Of a stretch of 63,448 nt of DNA, positions 55,117 through 63,218 are shown piece after piece. The position numbers and the translations under genes are program-made. The stretch lies in assembly GCA_021154985.1 (NCBI GenBank), contig JAJNQE010000107.1, forward strand, positions 1 to 63,448, written 5' to 3'. Each line of letters starts with the position of its first letter. Within the stretch, counting starts at the first letter, position 1. The DNA is from Hydrogenophaga sp. (lineage in GTDB: Bacteria > Pseudomonadota > Gammaproteobacteria > Burkholderiales > Burkholderiaceae_C). The notes under the pieces were generated by a model. The model was given only the letters and a program-made list of their open reading frames with translations. It did not search any database and had not been told where the DNA came from.

Positions 55117-56046
55117 TCAGAACCGCGCGAGGGTGACCAGCGCGAGCAGCAGCATCCACAAGACCACGGCGCGCCACACCAGCCCCACCACACTGCCCAG
55201 GTGCGCCAGTTGAGGCTCGGGTCGGCTGCCGGGGTCGCCCTCCTCGGGCGCCACCGACGGATCGGGTTGCGGCGTGAGGCGCACATTGAGTGCACCCGAC
55301 GTGGCCGCCAGCACCACACCGTTGCTGCCGGGGGCAAAACGTTCTGCGTCGCCACGCCAGCTCGCCACGGCCTCTTCGAAGTTGCCCACCACCGCAAAAC
55401 CCAGCGCCGTCACACGGGCGGGCACATGGTCGACCAAGGCCCAGGCGCGGGCCGCGGCATGTTGCAGGGCAACGCTCGGCGTGCCGTCAGGGCGAGCCCG
55501 CCAGTTGCGCGAAAGGTATTCGGCCGAGCGGTAAAACACCGCGCCGGCCGGTCCCAGCCCCAGGGCCCAAAACACCACAAAACACACCAGCACACCGAAC
55601 ACATGGCGGTGTGCCGAGAGCACCGAGTGTTCAATCACCTGACGCAACAACTCGCTGCGCGGCAAGCTGGAAGCATCCACCCGAAGCCAGGCGGCGAGCT
55701 TCTCCCGCGCCAGCGCATCGTTGCCCTCTTCGAGCGCGTTGCGGATCTCGCTGAAGTGGTGGCTGAACTGGCGAAAGCCCAGCGTCACATACAGCACCGC
55801 CACCATCCACACAAAAGCCAGCACCGAGCTGAACCACCACAGGCCCCAGTGCACCAGCGCCACGGTGAGGGCGGGCACACCCACAGCCAGCGACCAGGCC
55901 ACCCAGCCATGAGAGGACTCCCCCGCGTCGAGGTTGCGGCGAACCGTGCGTGACCACGCACGCAGCGCACCGTGCACCACGTTGTCGTAAGCCAGTGGAC
56001 GTGCCTGCTCCAGCAGCAGGGCAATGAGGATGGCGAAAAAACCCAT
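55117..56046 (-). CDS. CobD/CbiB-like membrane protein
   Basis: This 309-residue membrane protein has about five hydrophobic segments (near 1-13, 52-90, 155-180, 225-240 and 285-305). The pattern RAWALVDHVPARVTALGFAVVGNFEEAVASWR resembles CobD, the adenosylcobinamide-phosphate synthase. The distant similarity and lack of any cobalamin gene nearby suggest the regulatory CobD-like paralogue common in Burkholderiales. The start at 56046 fits the hydrophobic N-terminus MGFFAILIALLLEQARPL. Confidence 0.8.
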   Translation of the reverse strand: MGFFAILIALLLEQARPLAYDNVVHGALRAWSRTVRRNLDAGESSHGWVAWSLAVGVPALTVALVHWGLWWFSSVLAFVWMVAVLYVTLGFRQFSHHFSEIRNALEEGNDALAREKLAAWLRVDASSLPRSELLRQVIEHSVLSAHRHVFGVLVCFVVFWALGLGPAGAVFYRSAEYLSRNWRARPDGTPSVALQHAAARAWALVDHVPARVTALGFAVVGNFEEAVASWRGDAERFAPGSNGVVLAATSGALNVRLTPQPDPSVAPEEGDPGSRPEPQLAHLGSVVGLVWRAVVLWMLLLALVTLARF

Positions 56047-56090
56047 GGCTCGATCATAGTGGCCTGCACAACGCAGGCCATCCGCACACG

Positions 56091-56768
56091 TCAGACGCTG
56101 AGCAGCCGGTAAAAATTGCGCAGCATGCCGGCCGTGGCGCCCCAGATGAAACGTTCCTGGTTGCCGTCCTGGTACGGCATGGAGTATCACTCGCGCACCA
56201 CGCCTTCAAAGTCGAACGCGTGCCGGCGATGGTGCAGCGGGTTCATGAGAAAGGACAGTGGCACCTCAAACACGTCGTCCACCTCGTCGGGGTTGGGCAC
56301 GAGCTCAAAGCCAGGCTCCACCAACCCCACCACCGGCGTGACGATGAACGACGTGCCGGTGACGTAGACCGGCAAGGTGCCCAACACCTCGATGCGTTCG
56401 GGGGGCAGGCCGATCTCTTCAAAGGTTTCGCGCAGGGCAGCGGCGGTCGCGTCGGCGTCGGTGGCGTCGATCTTGCCGCCGGGCAAGGCGATCTGGCCCG
56501 AATGGGTGGACAGGTGGGCCGTGCGCTGGGTGAGCAGCAAGGTGAGCTCGTTGCGCATCACCAGCGGCAGCATCACAGCCGCATGGGCAGGGGCGCGGTT
56601 GGCAAACTTGATCTCGCGAACCAGCTCGGGCGTCCAGTCCGGCGGGTTGGCGAACAGCTGGCGCAGCCCGTTGGCGGTGAGACGCTCCGGATGGGCGGGG
56701 TGAGCGATGTCGTCGGCATTGACGATGGGCACAAGACGCGGATCGAAAGCGGGCAGCAATTGGGTCAT
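56091..56768 (-). pseudogene. CoA pyrophosphatase (NUDIX, NudL-like) interrupted by one in-frame TGA
   Basis: The frame encodes a NUDIX hydrolase with the box GGKIDATDADATAAALRETFEEIGL. It belongs to the coenzyme A diphosphatase group, as shown by VMLPLVMRNELTLLLTQRTAHLSTHSGQIALPGG. A TGA at 56187-56189 ends it after FEGVVRE. Without that codon the frame continues YSMPYQDGNQERFIWGATAGMLRNFYRLL, the normal C-terminus, to a stop at 56091. The position is usually Trp (TGG). So this is a point nonsense mutation or a base error; about 193 of 225 codons remain. Confidence 0.85.
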
Positions 56769-56791
56769 GTGGCAGCGAGCATAGGCCAGAC

Positions 56792-56823
56792 GCAAAAAAG
56801 CCGCTCCGGGGAGCGGCTTTTTG
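56792..56823 (-). terminator. Intrinsic terminator after rplS
   Basis: A GCCGCTCC / GGAGCGGC stem with a very short loop is flanked by A6 on the left (U-run in the minus transcript) and T5 on the right. It ends the rpsP-rimM-trmD-rplS message before the NUDIX gene. Confidence 0.88.
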
Positions 56824-56843
56824 GATGCCGAGCAAACAAAGGC

Positions 56844-57209
56844 TTATGCGGCCTTGGCGCCCAGCTTTTCCTTGATGCGTGCCGACTTGCCGCTGCGGTC
56901 GCGCAGGTAGTAGAGCTTGGCACGGCGCACGTCACCGCGGCGCTTGACTTCGATCTTGGCGATCAGCGGGCTGTACAGCGGGAAGGTGCGCTCGACGCCT
57001 TCGCCGTTGGAGATCTTGCGCACGATGAAGCTGGAGTTCAGGCCGCGGTTGCGGCGGGCGACCACCACACCTTCGTAGGCCTGCAAACGCTTGCGGGTGC
57101 CTTCGATCACGTTCACGCTGACGATCACGGTGTCGCCAGGGGCGAACGGCGGAATGACTTTGCCGAGGCGAGCAATTTCTTCTTGCTCAAGGGTCTGGAT
57201 GAGGTTCAT
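56844..57209 (-). CDS. rplS: 50S ribosomal protein L19
   Basis: This 121-residue protein begins MNLIQTLEQEEIARLGKVIPPFAPGDTV and contains EGVVVARRNRGLNSSFIVRK and ERTFPLYSPLIAKIEVKRRGDVRRAKLYYLR. It lies at the 30S-50S interface. It is last in the rpsP operon, 143 bases after trmD, and may also have its own promoter. Confidence 0.98.
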   Translation of the reverse strand: MNLIQTLEQEEIARLGKVIPPFAPGDTVIVSVNVIEGTRKRLQAYEGVVVARRNRGLNSSFIVRKISNGEGVERTFPLYSPLIAKIEVKRRGDVRRAKLYYLRDRSGKSARIKEKLGAKAA

Positions 57210-57351
57210 GGTTTCCTGTTCGTCGATCATTCCCGCGCTGCACTAAAGGCCACGAATCCGGCAGGGGCCCTGTCCAACACGGCGCAGAAAATCTGCTGGG
57301 GTTGCGGGCTGACCCGGTCGCGGCGGCCGGTAGAGGATCGAAAAGCTTTGG

Positions 57352-57360
57352 ATTATAGCA
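57352..57360 (-). promoter_or_regulatory. Extended -10 promoter candidate for rplS
   Basis: Read on the minus strand, TGCTATAAT (57360-57352) is a perfect extended -10 and overlaps the end of trmD. The gap to rplS would give a leader of about 135 bases. A -35 hexamer is weak, which extended -10 promoters tolerate. Internal promoters in this operon would raise ribosomal protein output over RimM and TrmD. Confidence 0.5.
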
Positions 57361-58129
57361 AGCCCTGCGCACGCAGGAAACTTTGGTCGGCGTCGTCGAG
57401 CAAACCGTGCTCCCGGGCACGGGCCAGCAGGTCGGGCCGCTGGCGGGCGGTGACCAGCAGACTCTGCTCGCGCCGGTGGCGGGCAATGCGTTCGTGGTGG
57501 CCGCCCAGCAGCACATCGGGCACGGGCATGGCGCCCTGCGGGCCCTGCCAGACCTCGGGGCGCGTGTGGTGCGGGCTGTCGAGCAAGCCGTCGAGCGCCG
57601 GGTTGAAACTGTCCTGCTGGTGGCTGCCCTCGTCGCTCAACACCCCCGGTTGCAGGCGCGCCACCGCATCGAGCAGCGCCATGGCGGCAATTTCGCCGCC
57701 CGAGAGAACAAAATCACCCAGGCTGATCTGCTGGTCGACACACGCGTCGATGAAACGCTGATCGATGCCTTCGTAACGGCCGCAGAGCAGCACCGCGCCC
57801 TGGCTGGCGGACCAGCGTTCAACCGCTGTGTGGTTCAGGACTTCGCCGATGGGGGAAAACAAAACGACCGGAGCGCGCGTATCGTCGGGCTCGGCACGCG
57901 CGGCTCGCACCGCCTGAAGGCATTGCCAGAGCGGCTCGGCCATCATGACCATGCCGGGTCCGCCTCCAAACGGGCGGTCGTCCACACGGCGGTAGTTGCC
58001 TTCGGCAAAGTCGCGGGGATTCCAGAGATGGACATCGACCAGCCCGGATTCGAAAGCACGGCGGTTGATGCCGTGCTGCATGAACGGCGCAAACAGCTCA
58101 GGGAACAGCGTGATGACGTCAAAGCGCAT
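57353..58129 (-). CDS. trmD: tRNA (guanine-37-N1)-methyltransferase
   Basis: This 258-residue SPOUT enzyme methylates G37 of tRNAs using S-adenosylmethionine. It begins MRFDVITLFPELFAPFMQHGINRRA and shows VDDRPFGGGPGMVM, LLCGRYEGIDQRFID and the trefoil-knot segment SLGDFVLSGGEIAAMALLDAVARLQPG. It is 9 bases after rimM. Confidence 0.98.
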   Translation of the reverse strand: MRFDVITLFPELFAPFMQHGINRRAFESGLVDVHLWNPRDFAEGNYRRVDDRPFGGGPGMVMMAEPLWQCLQAVRAARAEPDDTRAPVVLFSPIGEVLNHTAVERWSASQGAVLLCGRYEGIDQRFIDACVDQQISLGDFVLSGGEIAAMALLDAVARLQPGVLSDEGSHQQDSFNPALDGLLDSPHHTRPEVWQGPQGAMPVPDVLLGGHHERIARHRREQSLLVTARQRPDLLARAREHGLLDDADQSFLRAQGLL

Positions 58130-58138
58130 CAGGACTGA

Positions 58139-58738
58139 TCAATAGTCTGTTTGCCAGTCGGCGGTGATGCGGCGTGCCACCTTGTCCACGTTGTCGATGT
58201 AGGCCGCCACAAAGGGGATCATGCGTTCGGCGACCTGCTCAACGCCTTCAACCGTGTCGGTGTATTCGAGCACCAGCACCGAGTTGGGCCCGGTGGCCAT
58301 CAGGTCGCGCACCACGCCCAGGTGCACCCCTTCGCGGTTGACCACATCCAGGCCGATCAGGTCGACCCAGTAGTACTCACCCTCGGGCGTGGCAGGAAAT
58401 GCGCTGCGCGGCAGAAAAATACGCACACCCTTGAGCGCTTCGGCCGAGTTGCGGTCGTTCACGCCCTCGATCTGGGCGACCAGACCGTCGGTATGGGGTT
58501 TGACCTCCACCAGAACGACATTCACGCAGCCCGAAAACGCCGAAAAGCCGCGCGCGAAGCGGGCTTCGGGCGGCTCCAGGAACCATTGGGGAGAGGCCGT
58601 CAGTGCCGAGGTGTCGGCACTGTGGGGCAGGATGCGGACCCAGCCCTTGATGCCCCACGCGTCTTGTATGCGCCCCAGCTCGACCGCATCGGCCGGGAGG
58701 GACGACGCCGCGAAGGCGCCGGACGCGGGGCTGCTCAC
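58139..58738 (-). CDS. rimM: 16S rRNA processing protein RimM
   Basis: This 199-residue factor matures the 30S head, with an N-terminal barrel (VELGRIQDAWGIKGWVRI) and a C-terminal PRC barrel (EGEYYWVDLIGLDVVNREGVHLGVV). The GTG at 58738 is taken as the start because it lies 16 bases after the rpsP stop; there is no suitable ATG, and the frame further upstream overlaps rpsP. Confidence 0.93.
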   Translation of the reverse strand: MSSPASGAFAASSLPADAVELGRIQDAWGIKGWVRILPHSADTSALTASPQWFLEPPEARFARGFSAFSGCVNVVLVEVKPHTDGLVAQIEGVNDRNSAEALKGVRIFLPRSAFPATPEGEYYWVDLIGLDVVNREGVHLGVVRDLMATGPNSVLVLEYTDTVEGVEQVAERMIPFVAAYIDNVDKVARRITADWQTDY

Positions 58739-58754
58739 CGTGTGGTCAGCAAAA

Positions 58755-59015
58755 TCAGGCTGCGACAGCGGCCTTGGCGGCGTTCTGCTTGACCAGACGC
58801 TCCACCGTATCGGACGGGGTGGCACCCACGCCGGTCCAGTAGGTCAGGCGGTCCAAGGCGATGCGCAGGGGCTCTTCGCCGCCGCGTGCCAGGGGGTTGT
58901 AGAAGCCGATGCGCTCGATGAAGCGACCGTCGCGGCGGTTGCGCTTGTCGGCCACAACGATGTTGTAGAAAGGACGGGACTTTGAGCCGCCGCGGGAGAG
59001 TCGAATGACGACCAT
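58755..59015 (-). CDS. rpsP: 30S ribosomal protein S16
   Basis: This 86-residue protein starts MVVIRLSRGGSKSRPFYNIVVADKRNRRDGRFIERIGFYNP, standard for S16. It is the first gene of the rpsP-rimM-trmD-rplS operon. Confidence 0.98.
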   Translation of the reverse strand: MVVIRLSRGGSKSRPFYNIVVADKRNRRDGRFIERIGFYNPLARGGEEPLRIALDRLTYWTGVGATPSDTVERLVKQNAAKAAVAA

Positions 59016-59138
59016 GATTTATCCTTCGGGTGGAGAGGTGCCGAAATTGGCACATCACGGGATCTTTCGATCCCTTTATTTGCGGCGCTTGAGACACACG
59101 ACTGACCACCCGGCCAGCGAAACGCCACGAAACCCGCG

Positions 59139-59144
59139 ATTATA
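59139..59144 (-). promoter_or_regulatory. -10 element candidate for the rpsP operon
   Basis: A perfect minus-strand TATAAT (59144-59139) lies 124 bases before the rpsP ATG; transcription would begin near 59132. No strong -35 is seen. The stretch 59016-59138 otherwise holds only the leader. Confidence 0.45.
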
Positions 59145-59201
59145 GCCCGTCTGTTGACCCCGAAGCTCACAGACTCCACCCTGCTCGTTCTGAAACATCC
59201 C

Positions 59202-59732
59202 ATGCCCACGATCCGCCCCAGCCGAGAAGACGATCTCGATGCCATCACCCGCATTTACGGCCACCACGTGCTGCACGGCACCGGCACCTTCGAGACCACC
59301 CCGCCCAGCCTGGTCGACATGACCACCCGGCGCGCCGACGTGCTGTCCAAAGGGCTGCCCTGGCTGGTGGTCGAAGACGGTGGCCAGGTGCTGGGTTTTG
59401 CCTACGGCAACTGGTTCAAGCCCCGGCCGGCCTACCGCTTTTCGGTGGAAGACTCGATCTACATGGACCCGGCCGCGCACGGCAAAGGCCTGGGCCGCGC
59501 GTTGCTGACCGAGCTGTTGGCCGCGCTGGAGCGCGGCGGCGTGCGCAAGGTCATGGCCGTGATCGGCGACTCGGCGAACGCCGGCTCGATCGGCGTGCAC
59601 AAGGCCCTGGGCTTCGAGACGGTGGGTGTGGTCCAGTCGTGCGGCTGGAAGTTCGACCGCTGGCTGGACATCGTGTTGATGCAGAGGACGCTGGGCGCCG
59701 GCGACACCACGCCGCCTGAAAGCGCAGCGTGA
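59202..59732 (+). CDS. GNAT-family N-acetyltransferase, phosphinothricin/methionine-sulfoximine acetyltransferase type
   Basis: This 176-residue enzyme has TIRPSREDDLDAITRIYGHHVLHGTGTFE at the N-terminus, the acetyl-CoA loop DPAAHGKGLGRALLTELLAALE, and SIGVHKALGFETVGVVQSCGWKFDRWLDIVLMQRTL. Such proteins acetylate amino acid analogues. The ATG at 59202 gives the typical start; an in-frame ATG 48 bases earlier is possible. It overlaps the next gene by one base. Confidence 0.9.
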   Translation: MPTIRPSREDDLDAITRIYGHHVLHGTGTFETTPPSLVDMTTRRADVLSKGLPWLVVEDGGQVLGFAYGNWFKPRPAYRFSVEDSIYMDPAAHGKGLGRALLTELLAALERGGVRKVMAVIGDSANAGSIGVHKALGFETVGVVQSCGWKFDRWLDIVLMQRTLGAGDTTPPESAA

Positions 59733-60187
59733 TGGGCCGCGGCAAAAACAAGACGGTGGCCGCGGTGCTGGCGGTGGTCGGTGGCATGCTGGGCTTGCAC
59801 CGCTTTTACTTGCGCGGCCTGGGCGACTGGATCGGTTGGTTGCACCCGATTCCGGCCGCCCTGGGCTGGTGGGGTGTGGACCGCGTGCTCACCTACGGGC
59901 AGGACGACAAGCTCTCGTGGGTGCTGATCCCGCTGCTGGGCATGACGATTGCCGCGAGCTGCCTCACGGGCATCGTCTACGCGCTCACCGACCGCGAGAA
60001 ATGGAACCGTTGGTTCAACCCGACGCTGCCCGTGGACGCCAACGCCGGCGCAACGCACTGGCTCACCATCGGCACGCTGGTGCTCGCACTGCTCATGGGC
60101 ACCGTGGCCTTCATGGGCAGCCTGGCCTTCGGCATCCAGCGCTACTTTGAATACCAGATCGAAGAGGCGCGAAAAATAAGTCAATGA
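59732..60187 (+). CDS. TM2-domain-like membrane protein
   Basis: This 151-residue protein opens with KNKTVAAVLAVVGGMLGLHRFYLR, the TM2 signature (GxxGxHRFYL). Hydrophobic segments follow near 64-80 and 113-135. The function of TM2 proteins in bacteria is unknown. A TGATG junction couples it to the acetyltransferase; GTG at 59729 is an alternative start. Confidence 0.82.
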   Translation: MGRGKNKTVAAVLAVVGGMLGLHRFYLRGLGDWIGWLHPIPAALGWWGVDRVLTYGQDDKLSWVLIPLLGMTIAASCLTGIVYALTDREKWNRWFNPTLPVDANAGATHWLTIGTLVLALLMGTVAFMGSLAFGIQRYFEYQIEEARKISQ

Positions 60188-60197
60188 GCTTGGCTGC

Positions 60198-61154
60198 TCA
60201 GTTCAACCACGACATGGCCAGCATGAAAAAGCTCAGCGTGAACAGCGACACCAGAGTGGTCATGCCCATGCTGGCGGTCGTGAGTTCCTGGGCAGCGTTG
60301 TAGCGCTGGGCGAACAGGAACACGTTGGCGCCAATGGGCAGGGCGCCGGCCACCACGATCACGGTGAGTGGCAAGCCGGTGATGCCCAGGGCCCAGGCGC
60401 TCAGGCCCACCATCACGGGCAACACCAGATTTTTCGATGCGGTGATCCACAGCGCATCGCGCAGGTGGCCGCGCAGCGGGGTGCTGGCCAGCGTCACCCC
60501 CATCAACACCAGCGACAGCGGGCCGAAGGCGTTGCCCAGGAGCAGCAGCGGTTTGTCGATCACGGCGGGCAGGCTCCAGCCGGTCTGCGAGAACAGCAGG
60601 CCGCAAATGATGGGCAAGGGAATGGGGTGGATCAACGCGCCCTTGATCGCCGAGGCGGCGGTCTGCCAGAGGTGGGGCGCCCGGTCACCGCCGGCGCGGG
60701 CTTCGCGCGCCACGGCCAGCTCCAGCACGATGGAACCAGTGGTCAGCAGGATCAGCGCATGCACCGACACCAGTGTGAGCAGCGTGACCAGCCCGGCCTT
60801 GCCGTAGGCGAGTTCCACCAGCGTGATGCCGATCATCACCATGTTGGAGAACACGCCCGCCATGGCCATCACCACGCTGGTGCGGTTGAAGCCGCGCCAG
60901 GCAATGGACAGCGCCAACAGCAGCAGCGCAGCAGGGAAATAGGCGAGCACCGGCCGCAGATCGAGTTCTTCGAAACGCACCGCGCTCATGGTGCGAAACA
61001 GCAGCGCCGGGATCAGCACCAGGAACACGAGATTGGAGAGATCCTTCACCGAGGCGTCACGGATCCACTGCAGCCGCCCGGCGAGGAAGCCGATGGCCAT
61101 GAGCAGGAAGACGGGGGTGAGGGACGCGACGGCGGGGTGGGCAGCAAGGTTCAC
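60198..61154 (-). CDS. AEC-family (auxin efflux carrier-like) permease
   Basis: This 318-residue protein has about ten hydrophobic helices in two halves. PVFLLMAIGFLAGRLQWI is at the start, and NPIP-like HPIPLPIICGLLFSQTG and LVLPVMVGLSAWALGITGLPLTVIVVAGALPIGANVFLFAQRY occur in the second half. AEC members export or import organic acids such as malate or malonate. The substrate is not readable. It is convergent with the TM2 gene. Confidence 0.87.
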   Translation of the reverse strand: MNLAAHPAVASLTPVFLLMAIGFLAGRLQWIRDASVKDLSNLVFLVLIPALLFRTMSAVRFEELDLRPVLAYFPAALLLLALSIAWRGFNRTSVVMAMAGVFSNMVMIGITLVELAYGKAGLVTLLTLVSVHALILLTTGSIVLELAVAREARAGGDRAPHLWQTAASAIKGALIHPIPLPIICGLLFSQTGWSLPAVIDKPLLLLGNAFGPLSLVLMGVTLASTPLRGHLRDALWITASKNLVLPVMVGLSAWALGITGLPLTVIVVAGALPIGANVFLFAQRYNAAQELTTASMGMTTLVSLFTLSFFMLAMSWLN

Positions 61155-61172
61155 CCGCCGATGGTAGCTGCG

Positions 61173-61718
61173 CTAAGGCACGCCCACGGCGTTGGTGATG
61201 CGGTAGTACAGACCGTAGGGGTCGTTCTGCAGCACGTGAAAGGTGCCCTCGACCACCACCGCCTCCAGCTTGTATTTCACCGGCGTCTTCGTGCGCACTT
61301 CCACCATGCTCTCCGGCCCGCCGGGTGTGCAAAACCCGCAGGTGAGCGGCACGGAGGCCAGCAAAAAGTGGCGCTGGTTCTCACCCGGCTCCAGCGGCAT
61401 CATGAAGCCCTACAGGCGCAACGTCTTCTGGTTGAGCGCGGCCACCGGCGCGGGGTACACCGGCACGATGCGCTTTTTCTCTACCTTGGTGGTGACGTCG
61501 GTGAGCGTGGACCACGCCACCACATCGCTGCGTTTGGGCAACGGCGCGAAAGGGCTCAGCGGGCTGTGCACACCTGCGCCCTGCCCGTGCGGTAAGGTCG
61601 TTCCCTGTGTGATGGCGGGCGGCGAAGTGCCTGGTGGCAGCGGCGAACTCAGTGTTTGTGCGGTCACACCGGCCGCCAGGAAACTGCTCAGCCACAGGCC
61701 TGTGAAGAAGGTTCGCAT
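61173..61718 (-). pseudogene. Secreted DUF3299 protein gene interrupted by one in-frame TAG
   Basis: The frame starts with the signal peptide MRTFFTGLWLSSFLAAGVTAQ and runs to LNQKTLRL, where a TAG (61410-61412) stops it after 102 codons. It continues in the same frame as GFMMPLEPGENQRHFLLASVPLTCGFCTPGGPESMVEV, the core of DUF3299, to 61173. Only one base need change (for example CAG to TAG). DUF3299 genes commonly sit beside FtsX/MacB-like ABC genes that respond to zinc, as here. True mutation, base error and readthrough are not separable by sequence. Confidence 0.8.
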
Positions 61719-61750
61719 GGGCTTGGGCTCCGGGGTGCGTTAAAGGTCGG

Positions 61751-61990
61751 TCAGTGGGCGTGGCGCATGCCGCAGTATTTTCCCAAGGCCAGACCCTTGC
61801 AAGCCGCCTGGAGTTCCGCCATGCAGACTTTTTCGCCTTTGCCGGCTTCCAGGCATTTGGCCGCGCCTTCGTGCGCAGCCGCCATGCCGCGGTGGCGCTG
61901 GATGTCTTCCTTCACCTCCTTGTCGGAATGCTGGGCCAGCGCGGCGCCCGACAGAAGCAGGGCGGACAAGAACAGAGCGGTTTTTTTCAT
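61751..61990 (-). CDS. Small secreted four-cysteine protein of unknown function
   Basis: This 79-residue protein has the signal peptide MKKTALFLSALLLSGAALA and a mature part of about 60 residues. Four cysteines (C46, C56, C64, C73) and a histidine-containing end, CGMRHAH, suggest two disulfides or a metal site. It begins 4 bases after the permease gene and precedes the DUF3299 gene, so it belongs to this ABC operon. I do not recognise the family. Confidence 0.75.
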   Translation of the reverse strand: MKKTALFLSALLLSGAALAQHSDKEVKEDIQRHRGMAAAHEGAAKCLEAGKGEKVCMAELQAACKGLALGKYCGMRHAH

Positions 61991-61994
61991 CGGA

Positions 61995-63218
61995 TCACCT
62001 CGAGTTGAGAAGTTGAGAAACATCGACACGGTAGGCACTGACAACCGGCACCAGCGCCGCCGCCACCGCCACACCCAAGGCCAGCACGGGCACCCAGGCA
62101 ACGCCCGGGACCCACTGCCAGCCTTTGATGGCCAGCGACTGGCTGTCCATCAGCAAGGAACCGAACAGCGCCACCAGACCATGTGCAGCCAGCACGCCCA
62201 GCACACAGGCCAACGCGGCGAGCCACAGCGCTTCGCACAACAGCAGCGAGGCCACGCGCCCGGGTGGCGCGCCCAGCATGCGCAGCATGGCGAGATCGGC
62301 CCGGCGCTCGCGCACCGCCGCCCACAGCGCGATGAACACCGACAAACCAGCCACCGCGAGCAAGGCCGCGGCCATGGCGCGCAGCACCTGCGTGCCCACA
62401 CCCACCATGCCGAGCAGGCGCGTGATTTCCAGCGCGGGCGCAGCGGCCTGCATGGATGTGGTGCTGTTGATGAAGCGCGGAAAGCTCACCGCCGCCATGG
62501 GCGTGTTGTAGGTGATGAGGGCCAGCGTCACTTCGCGGTCCTCGGCCAGGGCCTCGGCCAGTTCGGCTCGCTCGGCTTCGTCCATGCCGTCGCCCGCGTG
62601 CATGTCGTCGTGCACCCGCCAGACCGACTCGGTGGCCGTGAGAACCAGGCGGTCGAGCACGCAGCCGCAGGGTGCGAGCACACCGCTCACGGTGTAGGGT
62701 GTCTCGCCATGCGAAGCGCCACCGGCCCCCAGTCCATGAGCGCCTTCGAAAGCCTGGCCGGGTTGCAGCCCGGTGCGGCTGGCCACCTGGGCGCCGAGCA
62801 CCGCCTGCATCGGCGCAGACCACAGCGCACCCTGCGCGAGTTGAGCGCCGTAGTGGGTGGCGTAGTCGGCCGTGGTGCCCACGATGCGGAAACCCTGCAG
62901 GTTGTCGCCCAGGCTCAGGGGAATGAGTTGGGCCACCTGCGGATGCTGCGCAAGCTTCTGCACCTCGACCAGGGGGATGTTGCCCGGCGGCACGTCGAGG
63001 TGGAACACGCCCGCGAGGATCAGCTGCATCGGGCTGCCCTTGGCGCCCACCACCACGTCGATGCCGGCCAGGTCGCGTTCAAAGGCCCGGTCGATCTGGT
63101 CGCGCGCGATCAGCACGAAGGTCATCGAAGCCAGACCGAGCGCGAGCAGCAGCAGGTTGAGCGTGGTGGCGAGTGGTCGCGACCACAGGTAGCGCCAGGA
63201 TAGGCCCAAGACGTTCAT
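61995..63218 (-). CDS. FtsX/MacB-type ABC transporter permease
   Basis: This 407-residue protein has one N-terminal helix (LNLLLLALGLASMTFVLIA), a large periplasmic domain (about 45-270) and three C-terminal helices with LAMLRMLGAPPGRVASLLL. The layout is that of MacB/LolC-like permeases that act on periplasmic or outer-membrane cargo. It overlaps the ATPase gene by 4 bases. With DUF3299 downstream it resembles the PA4064-PA4066 and ZrgBC zinc-responsive loci; that link is from memory. Confidence 0.88.
   Translation of the reverse strand: MNVLGLSWRYLWSRPLATTLNLLLLALGLASMTFVLIARDQIDRAFERDLAGIDVVVGAKGSPMQLILAGVFHLDVPPGNIPLVEVQKLAQHPQVAQLIPLSLGDNLQGFRIVGTTADYATHYGAQLAQGALWSAPMQAVLGAQVASRTGLQPGQAFEGAHGLGAGGASHGETPYTVSGVLAPCGCVLDRLVLTATESVWRVHDDMHAGDGMDEAERAELAEALAEDREVTLALITYNTPMAAVSFPRFINSTTSMQAAAPALEITRLLGMVGVGTQVLRAMAAALLAVAGLSVFIALWAAVRERRADLAMLRMLGAPPGRVASLLLCEALWLAALACVLGVLAAHGLVALFGSLLMDSQSLAIKGWQWVPGVAWVPVLALGVAVAAALVPVVSAYRVDVSQLLNSR

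Noticed and set aside
55117..56046. Cobalamin biosynthesis gene cobD
   Set aside because: Similarity is limited, and no other cobalamin gene or cobalamin riboswitch is nearby, so a biosynthetic assignment is not supported.
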